Shown piece after piece: positions 21,691-33,960 of a stretch of 64,000 bases of DNA. The stretch covers positions 15,432,001 to 15,496,000 of the forward strand of contig NC_079371.1 of assembly GCF_021018895.1 (NCBI RefSeq). Reading direction: 5' to 3'. The notes under the pieces were generated by a model that was not told the DNA's origin, searched no databases, and was given only the letters and a program-made list of their open reading frames with translations. Both the position numbers and the translations under genes were made by a program. Position 1 is the stretch's first letter, and each line of letters opens with the position of its first letter. This DNA comes from Seriola aureovittata. Lineage: Eukaryota > Chordata > Actinopteri > Carangiformes > Carangidae.

Positions 21691-24600
21691 TTAGAGGTAT
21701 CAACTCTTGAGTAAGCTATGGCTCAAACAAGATGACCAGCTATCCTCTCTACACACCCAAGAAATATGAACATTACTATCCTCACACTGTCCCTTGAAAT
21801 TCTACAAAGGAAAACTGGCTCTAAAAAAAGACATTTCCCTGTTACTGGAAAAACTTAGTCTACTTGTCTCTGTCACAATCAAGGACCCAGCACCCCCCCT
21901 ACCCGCTATCTCCACCATTGTCAAAAATTAAGGAGTTAGTTAAAGCTGCCATGCTGAAGCTCACTCAAATTGATTAACTACTAAACAGCAAGAACCACAC
22001 ACATGTCCACTCAGGTGTCCACCAGAGATTAGACTGACACCATGCCGCTTCCTTAAATATACCAGTGATTTTAAACAGCCGGTGGCATGGTCAAACACAT
22101 TGTGGCAATCACAGATCATCTGGTAGCTGACTCAATAATCTTAAATTTGTCACTACCAGTCTCCCTTCCTGTCACAGATTTCCAAGAGCTGAAATTAGCG
22201 ATTGTTAATGAAGACTGACTATGAATAATCTCCCTTCAAATTTGCTTTAAAAAATAGTATAGACATAGCATTACAGAATGTAATCCACATAAATTAAGGG
22301 ATAGAATTTTGTCAGCAGTACAATAAAACAAATGCATATTATAATCTATATTATGACCACAGTGCTATACCACAACAGTGCTGAGTGCTCCACCAGTTTA
22401 GCACTGCAACCCTGTTACATTGTTGGACTCATAATGAGCAGTTGAGAGAAAAATTATTAAAATTGAGGTGCAAAACCAGAGATATTGTCCTGATTATCCC
22501 ACGCATTCTTCCTCCTTGTCAAAGCCAGGTGCCTACATTACTCACAGTGCAACTCAGCTGCCAATGGCTCAGTCAAAGATTAAAGTGATTGATTGAAGTG
22601 TGTTATGCTGGTAGCAGCTGATGTAACCTCAAGCATAGATGAAGGGAAGGCTACAGAGGTCTAAATTCACAAGCTCAAGCTCAAGTTCACAACCACAGAT
22701 TTTTTCATTTTGAAATTTGTAGTCTACAAGCCTAACCAACACAGATTCAGGTGACATTAGTTGAGGCAATATATAAGATTTTGTGAAGCAAAAGCCGACA
22801 ACTTCTTTTCTCATATGAAGTAGCATTCACCAAGACTCTAAATAAAATCTGTGGTGCTCCACAGAGGCAATGAGTTCCGTGAAGGCATAACAGATAGTGG
22901 GCAACAATTACCTTTTGATGCTTTGTACGTTTCAGTGTCCTTCTACATTAGGCATTAGCTTCACTGAATCATGCAGATGTTACAGTGTCAATCTAAGCTG
23001 CTTCTCTGTAAAAGTTGCTAAATTTCCCATATGTCAAAAACACAACCTATCATGTGCCACAGAATTTATCCACTTTTGATCAACAGATCAGCGCATCGGA
23101 CGACTGGTTGGTACTACTAGTCTGACCAACTGACCAATTTACCACCAGACTTAAATCTGCCTTTTGGTTTGCTTGCTAGTATAAAGCCTCCAAACTGTAG
23201 ACAAAAACCAGCTGTTTGTCTTTCAGCTGGTCATTGAATGACATTCCAGCTTCAGTACAATGAGCTGGCCAGCAGCTCCACCATCTCCTCATGGTAATGC
23301 CTTAATGTCTTTACTCAGTTTCCATACCAATCTATCAGACTGCACAAAACTTGAGAGCTGGATTACATTGCTGTGTTCCAGCCACAGTGTGAACCCAGTG
23401 CCAAAGTCAGAATGTCCCCACATAGTTGCTTCAAATGTAATTCAAATGTAATGATGTAAAACATTTCTATATCCTAACTCTAAATATCAAATGTAAATCC
23501 TAAACCTTAATCAATCGTAAATCCTAAAACTCATTTATTTGTCCATTCTTTCCTTTTTCTCTTCTTAAATGTCAACATTTAGCAACTTAACCAAAACTAC
23601 TACAAAGGCCATGTTAGTTGTTCAGTTTCAGCTTTGACAAATTTCACTCCAGCAATATCAAAATGATCATTAAGCTACATTGACACGAAACTAATCAAGT
23701 AAAATTATGCTTTCAAGGTGGACAGATATCAGCACAGTCAAGTCAGTGTCTGTCATAAAATATAAAAAGGAATTTATATTTGTAAACATCCTGTATTTTG
23801 TTTCCAAGAATGCATTAAAACATACACAAAAGCGATTTCAACTTAATTTACTCACCAGCAGAGTAGTTCTGGAAGATGAGCAGAAAAATGTGCTTCAGCT
23901 ATGATCAGAATAATCCACAATTAAGGGTTTTATCTCAGGATGTACAGAAACCTAAGGAAAGAATGCATACAATATCAATTAAATTTAGTTTTGGATACTG
24001 TAGTTTCTAATGATGGCATAAGAAGCTTGGTACTAATGACCACTTATCCCTTCCAACAACCTATAAAACATACAACATGCTGCATTTGTTTTGTATATTA
24101 AATTTGGTTTATATGCATGTTGCAAGGCCATTTTACAGATGGGTAGTTAAAACTGCCTAGTTAGTGGGAAAGGGGACAAACACATTAGTAATGTAAACTT
24201 CTGGTTTTGTTTACACAGATAATAAAATGGTAACTGAGCCTAATACGCACACTGTACAAGGCAACTATTTTTAATCATGAGTCACCATGCTGACAGGCTA
24301 AAATACTGACCCTTATTAGGATGAGTTTGTAACACACCTCTCCTTCCTTGATACAGTGCACTTTTGAAGTCACTGACAAATGTTGCTCCCATTCCCTCTG
24401 GAGAAAAAGAAAATAAATATAATGAGGAAAATGTCACATACAACATTGGTAAATGCTATGACTTAATGTTAACAGACCAAATTTCACAGATATGACATCC
24501 AACAAAAGCATAAGCTAGATCAACTCTGGTTAAGTGTATCTGACCCAAATAAACATTTAACAGTGTGGCCAGAGCTACAGTAGAACTGCTTATGAAGAGA

Positions 24601-25267
24601 TTAGCATTATGAGTGTAAAAACTAAGCTACTAAATGACATGATGTGCCTAAGAAGAGTTTATGGTGGCACTGACAACTCTTAGAGGAGACTGGTACTAGT
24701 GACTAATGGGTGGGCACTATGCCTTCTTTCTTTTATTATTTAATTGATTCCATGTATTATTCTTGTAATTTCCTGTTTGTTTTGTCATCTTGTACACTCT
24801 TCACCATGTTGGCTAGCTTTTATGTGTTCTTGTTGATTCCACCATGATCTATGTCCTGTTATAGCTAGCTTTATTTGATTGAGAACTAAACCAACTTTCT
24901 GTATGCTAAAACAGCATCAATAAAGAAATATATGACAACGAAAATTAAAATGATGATATTTACCAGGTGATGTGGTTGAGTCACGTAACTTGTCCAACCA
25001 GTCAGTATTTGTGAAACCAGACTAAACATAGCAACTGATGTATGATTGTAGGATGCATGTACTTATAAATTACGTTTGTCGCTGCTGAGGTCCTGAGACG
25101 GTCTTCCTTGTTGTTTCAGCTAAACTGCTGGACTCTCACATTTAACTTTTAACGAGAAGGAGGAAAGAATGGAAAAGAAGCAGTGACCATCATTGACATG
25201 TATATCTAGACGCCATAGCCATCGCCGCCTTGTTTTCGCGCCCAATCTGCGTCGCGCATTCTCGAGC

Positions 25268-25284
25268 AGAATCGCCATCTTGGA
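25268..25284 (-). promoter_or_regulatory. YY1-like initiator motif, possible minus-strand start site
   Basis: The coding strand reads TTCCAAGATGGCGATTCTG, the typical YY1 sequence found just downstream of vertebrate start sites, within a locally CpG-rich patch (25.20-25.30 kb). An ATG inside it at 25278 opens a 52-codon frame beginning MAILLENARRRLGAKTRRR that I cannot assign. It could instead be part of an old transposon. Confidence 0.3.
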
Positions 25285-26257
25285 AAGCTAAGTACGGCAA
25301 AGCCATTTGGACAAACCACAATGCCCAATTTGAGTCGCAAAAGAAAAAAAAAGAAAACAACTATATAGACAACACCGATCACCGAGATGTAAACTTCACC
25401 GAATATTACGCAAATTAATTTGTTCATGAATTTTATTATAAAGTAATTTCCATTTTTTTGAGAGGTAATACCTTCAGGTGTAGTTAGTTGTTATCTTGGA
25501 AACAAAGTCAATGTTGTAGGCTAGTTCAACACAGAACATAAGCATATTAGTGTGATCTGATCACTCTAGCCTTATGGATGTGATATTTGCCAACAAGATA
25601 GTATTATAATTAAGATAATAACCCAATTTGAAAACAGGTAAACTAAATTGTATTGTATTGTTGCACTGAATTACATTAAAAAGTATTTATTTTAAAACTG
25701 AGACCTATTGTGTTTCTTACATTGCAGTTGGTAATATGATTACTTATTTATCAAAACACACTGGTGTTTTCACCAACCATATACCATTTTCTTATTTTGA
25801 TCCAATGTTGCAAATTTTTTGTTTGTTTGTTTTTTCTTCTGACAAATTTGTTGAATACACAAGTTTTTTTTTTTACTATATTGAAAAATGAAGCAAGGAA
25901 AACAAGAATGTTTTTGAGGAATTTCTCTGACAAACCTGTGAGCTGAATTCACCCATCAATGACAAATTATTTCTTTAGAAATTAATTTGAAATCAGTTCT
26001 TCAGTCACAAGAAAATAATTATGCTCAAGATGATCATTTCACAATTAATGGCAGTTAAGCATCAAAATATAAATACAAAATTACACTGAAAGTATTGCTT
26101 AGTTTTATTACCCATGCCTTGCTCTCCACCATGTTCTTGACTAAATGACTCTGGATAAAAGTTCAAATCAGATTTTTGACAAAATGTTTTTGCACAACAC
26201 TTTTTTTTAACTGGTTAGTTGATCTGCTACCGTGGCCAAATGTGCTGTGATGTTTTA

Positions 26258-26273
26258 ACCAGAAGATGGCGCC
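26258..26273 (+). promoter_or_regulatory. Strong CTCF-like motif between the alpha and gamma parts
   Basis: ACCAGAAGATGGCGCC matches the CTCF core at all but one position. It lies on the plus strand, opposite in direction to the CGCT/CTCF motifs of the minus-strand promoters, about 3 kb downstream of the alpha 3' end. Mammalian HS5-1, the Pcdh alpha enhancer, also lies downstream of the alpha constant exons with CTCF sites convergent to the promoters. An equivalent role here is inferred. Confidence 0.5.
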
Positions 26274-26613
26274 TTTTGCTCAGCACTACTGCAGATAGAA
26301 CAAGTGCAGCAACTGGGAGTGAATAAAAAAGAAAATGTGTTGCCATACTGTATTATTTATTATTTATTACAGTGAGGTTTTATAACATGAGCATGAACCT
26401 CACTGGTAATAGGTTCTGGAAATCTCTTACATTGTGAACGAACGACCATCTACGTCTATTACCTTGTTGGGTTTGAGTAACTGAAAGTCTTTCATGCTGT
26501 AAGCAAGCATTGAACAAAATGATATCTCACGTCATGCACGCGCTGCATCATGGTACATGTAGTCCAACACTTCATCCCGTTACACTCTCCTTGCATTTCA
26601 CTGAGGTGTTGCC

Positions 26614-26640
26614 TTATTTTATTTTATTTTATTTTATTTT
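26614..26640. repeat. (TTTTA)n microsatellite
   Basis: A short tract of about five TTTTA units, plain simple sequence. Confidence 0.9.
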
Positions 26641-26989
26641 GTTCTGTTTGCTGCACGACTTAACGTTAACGTTAATGAGCGCCCATTTTTCCCGTTGCAG
26701 AAGATGACAAATCTGTCTCCTTCCTTCATACAAAAATATTCTAACACAGACATAAACGTGGGTATTGTAGGCTATCAAATGACCTCTGCATTGTTTAAGA
26801 CTGCAAGCAGATATTGATACAAAGAAGACCATTTATTGTGTCAGTAAATCTATTATTTATTTTCAGTGGCGGTCAAACACTTAATGCAAAAGGCTACAGC
26901 TTGCATAGCAAACATCGAGATATGTGTGCTACTGTATTTGATGAGTCGCTTTTGATTGCCTGCCTGTTCTCGAAGCTTCGACTACAGCT

Positions 26990-26990
<1 letters not shown>

Positions 26991-27066
<76 letters not shown>
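26991..27066. repeat. (AGAT)n microsatellite
   Basis: About 19 uninterrupted AGAT units, with no spacers and no sign of a CRISPR structure. It is likely to be polymorphic. Confidence 0.97.
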
Positions 27067-29268
27067 TGTTTTGATGTTGAACATTGGATCCAATATAGGA
27101 TTTGACTGAAATTGTTCAAAAGGAAAGCTGCAAAGACACTTCAAGGCCAAATTTATGTATCATTCATTTGTATTCGGCAACTAGTAAATCAGTTATGTTC
27201 ATTTCCATTAATCATGACAGGCTGAAACAAATTTAATTAATTTTCAACCCACTCTCTCAGCCGGTTTCATTAACCCCTTGCACTTTCTCACACACAATGT
27301 TTCTTTTAAGTGCAACGTGGAGTGCTGTTTCTGCCACAGGCAAAAATTATTGTGCATCTCTTCATCTTCATCGTGGCTGCTTCCAAGTCACTCCATTTGC
27401 CTTGTCAGCAGAATGAGGGTTTTGCTGAGTCACTGCAGCTGGCAACATCACCAGGCAACACACCCACTAAGATAAACACACCAGTGAACCCTTCTGTTCT
27501 ATCACCCTTTTCATATTATTCGACCATTTTTGTTTTTTGGGGTTATATTTTATATTTCCAAATATTTCACTATTTGGTCTTCATCTGTTAGTGGGTTAAA
27601 TCCATATCGGAAAAAATTATGTTAGACCATGCCCTGCACAATATAGTGTAGTGTGTACCCATGTCTAAACTGGTTTACATTTGTCTCTGTGGACTGGACA
27701 GTTTATAAAAAGAATGAACAAACTGGCCCGATGTTCTGCATGCACGGTTTTGTTCACTCACCCACAGTATCCATATTCATTAGCCATAGATTCACTGCTC
27801 TGCAGACTAAACACTGCAGGCTACTTTTCTGAACACTGAGTCTGCTTGCTTGTTTGTTAATTTGTTTGTATAACTCAAATGAGCCAAAATTCAGGAGTAC
27901 CAGAGCACATTTTGTGAATGCTCATGGGAATACGTAACTGTAGGCATTTTAAAAGTGTGGGTGTTAGTGGTTTTTGTTAAAGTGTGGTTCTTCCACTGAT
28001 CTGCTCTTCTTACTAGTTAAATGTCAGTGAGGAGTCAGAGACATATTAATGGCAATCCATCATCAAATCATCAGTCGCCAATGCTGTCTGTGTTGTTTAA
28101 AAGGACACATCCCCACACATCCTTAACCCCACCCTGGGCACCCCACTGTTTCAGCCCTCCAGTGTTTGTCTACATATATAAGGCTGTTGCCATAGAGACT
28201 ATTCCCCAAATAGATGTAACCATAGAAACTATTTTGTCTGTCTCCTGGAGAGAATAAAATTTAAAAAAGGGATGTAGTATTTTAACGTTTTTTTAACACA
28301 AACTCTTGAACCTGTCTCACTATCTCCAATCTCTGCGTGCAGAATGAAAGCCAAAACTGAAGAGATAGACTTCATGAACTTTATTTATTTTAAGAGCAGT
28401 ATCAGTATTTGATTCAAGAATGCACAGACAGATCTATTTTACTCTCAGCAATGAGAGTAAAAGCCAAGTGAGAAATTTTTATCTGCTCTGGGCAACAAAT
28501 TACAACAAAATGGGGATTTTGTTGTGGCTTCCAGAGCTCTAAATGACCCTTTCGGAAAATACTGAGCTGACAGTCTGAGTAGATGACTGTATGAAAGCAT
28601 TGATTATCAATGCTGCATTTTATCTAGGCCAGCATGACTGATGTCTCTCTATTGTGCTTTTTTCTGCAAACTCACCCACTGGGAGACAATAAATCTATTT
28701 AGCCACTCTATTAAATTATGTTTCATCTGGAAGCTTCCTTTCACAAGGGACTGTTTGGACCATCTGTGACCATGGCTTTCAACAAGGAGAAATGAGGCAT
28801 CATTGTTGGGCAGGTCATTCTGACTGTGTCTCTCATCTCTGCAGGGAATGAGACTTTCTGAGTGCTTGTCAGTGCAGAGAAAGAAGAGGGATGTGAGCAT
28901 ATGTGATAGAGGAGAGCAGCCTGTACATAGTTTGTCAGTCCGTCACTGATGTGAAGAGACGTACTCGTTCTCTCTCTTACTGATCCATTCTTTTACCACT
29001 CTTCTGGAGTGATGCATTGACCCTTTTTTTTTTATCTCTCTGGAGATAAAAGTCTCATCTGTAAAATAAGAACAATTCTGATTCTGATTTCTAATTAAGG
29101 CTTTCATTACATAAGGCTATATTTTAATTAAAAACAGTGTTATTCATTACTTAGTATTTAAAAGATACAGAATAACTGTGATCAAAATCCAAAATTATAG
29201 ATTTAATAAAAACTGAAAAAAAAGAGCAATATTCTGTATTTTTACTCACTCACTCACACTCTCACACA

Positions 29269-29270
<2 letters not shown>

Positions 29271-29306
<36 letters not shown>
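29271..29306. repeat. (CA)n microsatellite just past the alpha 3' end
   Basis: A pure CA tract; on the coding strand it is GT-rich and lies about 50-85 nt beyond the proposed poly(A) signal. It could serve as the downstream GU-rich element. Confidence 0.9.
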
Positions 29307-29309
<3 letters not shown>

Positions 29310-29338
29310 TCCCACAAGACAATAAATTCAAAATGTAT

Positions 29339-32262
29339 TTTTAAGAAAGAAAACTTTATTAGTGATTTATAAACAAAACACATTACCACTGTATCCATTT
29401 AGGTAAAATAAAAAAGTCAGAAAATAAATGAAATAAATGAAATTCACTACTTCACTGTTACAATTGATGAGCGGGTGTACAAAAAAGGGTTTTACAACAG
29501 ATCTGGGCTGATCCATTAAGGACAGCACATTGCCACCATAGTTCACCACCATACATTGGGAAAGAATGACAGCATGAACGCTCACTAAACACAAGCATAC
29601 ACTACATATACCTTTTTTTTTTCTTTTTTCTTTTTTTTTTTTTTACACTGGAATATTTTTTTCTGTCATTTTTCTTTTTTTTAAGAGTGAAAGGGAAGTG
29701 ATAGCTCATCATAGGATCATACATATTTCAGTTACAATATTACAGTGTTAGTTAGATCGTCATGTCAAAGCCAGACACAGAGTGTTTTTTTTTTTTCCTT
29801 TTTTTTTCTTGCTTTGCTTCTTCTCAAAAGCAAAAATCATAGTTGGTAAAACAAAAATAATAAACTTGCGTTGAAAGGTATCACACTATAGCATTTACAA
29901 ATATCTAAAGAGGTTTAGTGGATGCCATACAACATCTGTGGAGCGTGAAGATTGTAGTACGTAGATGTTTGGCAGAGACAGAAGTACATACAAATATCTC
30001 CTGTGCGAATAATGAAGAAAAATGATAATACAAAAGAATAAAATCATAGCCATCTATCTATTTATATATATATTTCTCTATATAGTATGTGTTTCCTTAG
30101 AGCAGTACATGCAGCAGCCACTTAATGGAGTGACGTCATACTGAGCCGCAAAACTTTGGGGACGTGGCAACAAGTTACAGGCAGGGGAGGGGAACCAACA
30201 GAAGCAGGTTTTGAGGCATGTGTGTGCCCCTTTTTCAAAACCTCCTGAGAGAGGATTGGTGGGATATAGCTGTGGGATGGGAATCCCTTGATACCCATAT
30301 TTTTAGCAGGTTTCAATTACTAATGTAGAGACAATCTATGAGAAGTCTACGCTACATTTACAGCGTACATAAAAGCTAATATGTGAGACTCAACAATCCT
30401 AAACAATCAATGTGGAGAACAACTTTCTTCTCTTGTACATGGAGGTGGAAGGCCAGCCCATGGCACCTGACTCCTCACTTCATCCCAGTCCTCCACCCTT
30501 GTAATCGGCCTCATCCCACCTAGTCCCCTCTCATCAGTGGCTACAAACAGGAAATGAACAGCGAACTGTAGTATTCACAAGTTAAAAGCACTGAACCGTT
30601 TTGCACTTAGAGAGACATCTGACAAGAGTTCAGGGTGTAGACCCCCTGACTGGGCTTCCCCAGGCCTCATCCACATTACTCCATGCTGTTCTCAGCACAC
30701 CACAATGTTCAGAGCAGGCCATAGCCAGGATCGATCCTGAGCAGGGGGTCAGAGTGGGGGTTAGGAGCAGTGTCTGAGGGTAGATGGGGGTGTGGGCATG
30801 ACACAAAAAAGCAGTTAAAGCTATGAGGAAGAAAAAAGAGAGAAAAAAAAGCCAGAGTATGTAATAACGAATCTCTTTAGAGAATAAATGAAAACAGAAT
30901 CAGTTCACAAACTTTATCATCACATGAAGAGGCAGTTAGTGAGATGGGTGACTGTGGGAAAAAAGGCAGTTGGGGGAGGGGAGGATGGCTTGTGGCAGCT
31001 TGGGGCTAGTACAAGCAGGTGAGCAGTTGTAAACTCAGGTAAGGACTGGTTGCTACCAAACATTCAAAGCAGAAAGCATCAGGCTTTTGCTGCGGCAGGG
31101 AGGGAAGAGAAGGTGTTATCAAAATCTTGAGACTCTAATAATCTGTATTCGGTTTCATCAGAGTCCACTGACTGAATGCGGAGTCACAAGCCAGCTCAGC
31201 TGGACTCTCCCCTATGTGATCCTCAGGAGAATGTGAGGTAACTTCCCATCTCTCCATCTTTCCGGTGCTCTCTGCATTCCTCAGCTGGGGTTTTGGCTGG
31301 AGATGAAGCTCTCTGTGTCCTTCAAATGCAGTGAGCAAAAACAGAGTGATTGCAAAGGATGCTGCTTCCATCCTGAGAGAGCTGATGTACACGTGTGCAC
31401 CGCATAGGCGACTGTGCAGGGCAAAAAGCTTGCAGTGTCTGGTTTTAAGCACATTTCTTTGATGTCAGTTGTTTTTCTCTCCTTTTTTTTTTTTATTTCT
31501 CTCCTTCTCTCTAGGTCTCAAGTGCTTTCCGTGTTCACTTTGTCATGGCAAGAGTGTGTATTTGTGTTTGCATGTTTGAATGTGTGAGCATGCGTGTGTG
31601 TGCATGTGGTTTCATTGAGATCTCAGGAAACACTGTTGGTAATTACCAGAGGAATCTGCAGCAGTGTCATGTTAGCCTTAGTTTCAGTGACTCTCATCTG
31701 TGCTATTTACAAGTAGTGTGTGTCCAGCTCCAGATCACATACATCTGTCTCAATCTTCTATGTCATTCTTCTTTTCCTTGGCTGGCACAGAGCTTTTCGT
31801 TGTTCTTGTACAAAGTATTTGTCTTCTCTCAGAGAGAATGGTTTACACATTATAGTTGGGGAGGGGGTAAGACAGAGGTGCCAACGTGCCCAGTGGGTTA
31901 AAGGAGAAAAAATTCAAGACAAGGGCAAAGAGCAGTCTTTCCTTAATGGAAAGGATGACTGACATGAGTTGACTCAGGGTGTATAGGCACATAGGGGCTT
32001 GGAGCAAAATCAATCATTTTATTGTTTATCAAGGCAAGATCAATAATTTACCTCAGCAAGGGACTGTAGGCAAAATAAATCTTGATAAGGCCAGGTTCAT
32101 AACAGAAAAAGCTTTAAAATGTTATCAGTGAAAATAGGTCATAAAATGAAATCGGAAAATCTAAGATAGTTTTCACATTTTCTTTTTGCCCAGTGGACTT
32201 TGGTTGGTACCTCTGTTTTAACAACGCCCTTTTCTTCTTTGCTGTTTTCTCTTTCTGCTCCT
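29339..32262 (-). other. Probable 3' UTR of the alpha gene
   Basis: This runs from the stop of constant exon 3 to a proposed cleavage site near 29339. Several A-rich tracts occur on the coding strand (29612-29644, 29785-29810). The end is chosen because AATAAA at 29355-29360 is followed by a GT repeat. Another AATAAA at 32018-32023, only about 240 nt after the stop, could give a short form. No conserved reading frame lies within. Confidence 0.5.
29355..29360 (-). terminator. Candidate poly(A) signal of the alpha gene
   Basis: The coding strand reads AATAAA, with a GT-rich tract about 50 nt downstream. It gives a 3' UTR of about 2.9 kb. The nearer AATAAA at 32018-32023 is the alternative. Confidence 0.45.
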
Positions 32263-32570
32263 CTACTCATCTCCATCATCCTTGCCCTTATCCTTCTTGT
32301 CTTTCTTCTCCTTCTTCTTCTTTTTCTTCTTCTTGGCCTCCTCTTTCTTTCCAAAGGTGATGAAATCGCTCTTGTCGTCTTCTCCTCCCTGGTTCTGTCT
32401 GATGGATATGATGGCAGGTGAGCCAGGGATGATGAAGGCTTCTGGGGGAACCTCGCCAGGCTTCAGGTGTTGTGGGGGTGCACCAGGACCACCGGGGCCA
32501 TAGCGAAAGTGCCAGCTGTTACTGTCTACACCAGCCCCCATTGGGGGGGACACCTCTCCCCCTTCACCAT
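32263..32570 (-). CDS. pcdhac2: Alpha protocadherin constant exon 3 with stop codon
   Basis: The acceptor is TTTCTTTCAG|ATGG. The exon opens in phase to complete a codon begun by exon 2, then reads [33 protein letters not shown] and [14 protein letters not shown] run of lysines and an acidic end (KGKDDGDE) follow, with the stop at 32263-32265. These strings are the hallmarks of the vertebrate alpha constant region. Exons 1, 2 and 3 (65, 86 and 308 nt) sum to 459 nt, or 152 residues plus stop, the usual alpha constant length. The Lys-rich tail is cytoplasmic. By family knowledge the constant region anchors signalling partners shared by all alpha isoforms. A Met in the intron just before the acceptor can mislead gene finders into a separate small gene. 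Confidence 0.95.
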
Positions 32571-33555
32571 CTGAAAGAAACAGAGAGGACAATGATAGGC
32601 TATTATTTGCTCTTTATTTGCTTCAAACAGATGTGGTTATAAAATAAAACAAAATGTTATGATTTTCTTACTCACAAACAGCATCAAATTTGACAGCATT
32701 ATATTACACGATCTCAATATTGTAATGTAAAAAAAAAAAAAACACAAATTGCAGACTGCAGCCACATATTATTCATTGGCAAAATTCTTCAGACACACTA
32801 GGTGAGATTTACTAAGCCTTTTGCACCTCATTTATAATGTATTCTACACCTAAATTAATGTCATGAATGTTATTTATGAAACAGACACACCAGCCTGGAA
32901 GCACAATTTGCCTGTCATCTGAGGTTGTGTCTGTCCTTCATGCATGCATGTTAAAGGGAGCGCTGAACAAATAACCGAGGAAGACATGATAGGGGAGGCT
33001 GTGATATTACACATTCTGCTGAATTTACAAACGTTCACTCAATTTGCAGGGTCAGTTTTATGTGGAAAATGATCTGTCTCTGAAGAACAGATGCAAATAT
33101 GAGCAGGTGCGTACAGTCCTCTGTTTTATAAAAGGTTAAGATATTGTATTTATCTATTAGTCTCTATAGTAATCTGCCATTCTTTCTAACAACCGATTAT
33201 TCTTTTCTTTTTTTCAGCACAGATGTTTATGCACTTAATGTATAACTGATGATTGCTAAGCTGCTGCTGAACGAAAACACCTTAGCATGACAGGTACATT
33301 GTGGTGGGTTGCATTTTTCCTCCATAACCTTTCCTTCTGTGTATCATCACAATTCTTTCTATAAATAAATATTACTCATGGACTATATTTACTATTAACA
33401 TTATTTTCATTTTATCAGTAATAGACACTGAATTGCAACCTTTTGTAATGTAATTAACTAATGTCTCTAGTAATGGATACATTTTAATATCTATTCAGAA
33501 CCAGAATCAGACATATCTCACCACTGAACTGCACCTTTTGAGTTCACAGAACGTG

Positions 33556-33569
33556 CATGTAGGTGGCAG
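33556..33569 (+). promoter_or_regulatory. CTCF-like motif in constant intron
   Basis: CATGTAGGTGGCAG fits 12 of 14 core positions, on the plus strand and thus convergent with the minus-strand promoter motifs. Its position parallels mammalian HS7, but the match is only moderate. Confidence 0.3.
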
Positions 33570-33699
33570 CCTCTGTGACTGACCATAAAATGATATGCCG
33601 CAAATTAAATGAAAGGCACGCTGCAAATGTGCCCTGCACATTTATATACATAGATCAGTCCAACTGTGTCAAAAGTTTGACTGTAAGGAGAGTTCACTG

Positions 33700-33960
33700 A
33701 TCTCCACAGCGGCCACTGTAAAAGTCTTAATCGGTTAATAATGAGTGGCATTCTATGAGAAACAGCCATGACATTTTATAAAAGGCAGGAGGTGGTGGAA
33801 CTTAATGGGAGGTTTCCAAGAAGAGACTGCAAAGTGGGCAATGAATCAAAGGCTCCCCCCTGGCCAAAGCTAACATCTGTGGCACTGTTTGATGAAACAT
33901 TAAACGCTTCATCATTATGTTAAAGGCTGAGAAAGGTCATGAATTAAAACTGTGGTATTT
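33700..33960. promoter_or_regulatory. Candidate conserved noncoding element in constant intron
   Basis: A non-repetitive stretch, balanced in composition, with several plausible factor motifs (CAAAGG, CATTAAAC, TCATTATG, AATTAAAA). It stands out from the simple-sequence DNA around it. The judgement is visual only; cross-species alignment would decide. Confidence 0.3.

Larger units (their letters stand above)
21691..29338. other. Inter-cluster region without protocadherin exons
   Basis: About 7.6 kb between the gamma-type exons and the 3' end of the alpha gene. I find no cadherin-type exon on either strand, hence no beta-like cluster of the mammalian kind. Items seen are the CTCF-like site at 26.26 kb, a GC-richer patch with a YY1-like motif at 25.2-25.3 kb, and GATA, TTTTA and CA repeats. 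All ORFs here are under 100 codons with no recognisable content. Confidence 0.7.

Noticed and set aside
26991..27066. Regular short repeat that could be mistaken for a CRISPR array
   Set aside because: Uninterrupted AGAT units with no spacers in a vertebrate genome; a microsatellite.
32139..32354. Arg/Lys-rich minus-strand frame overlapping constant exon 3
   Set aside because: It is the lysine-codon run of the alpha constant tail read in another frame, extended into the 3' UTR.
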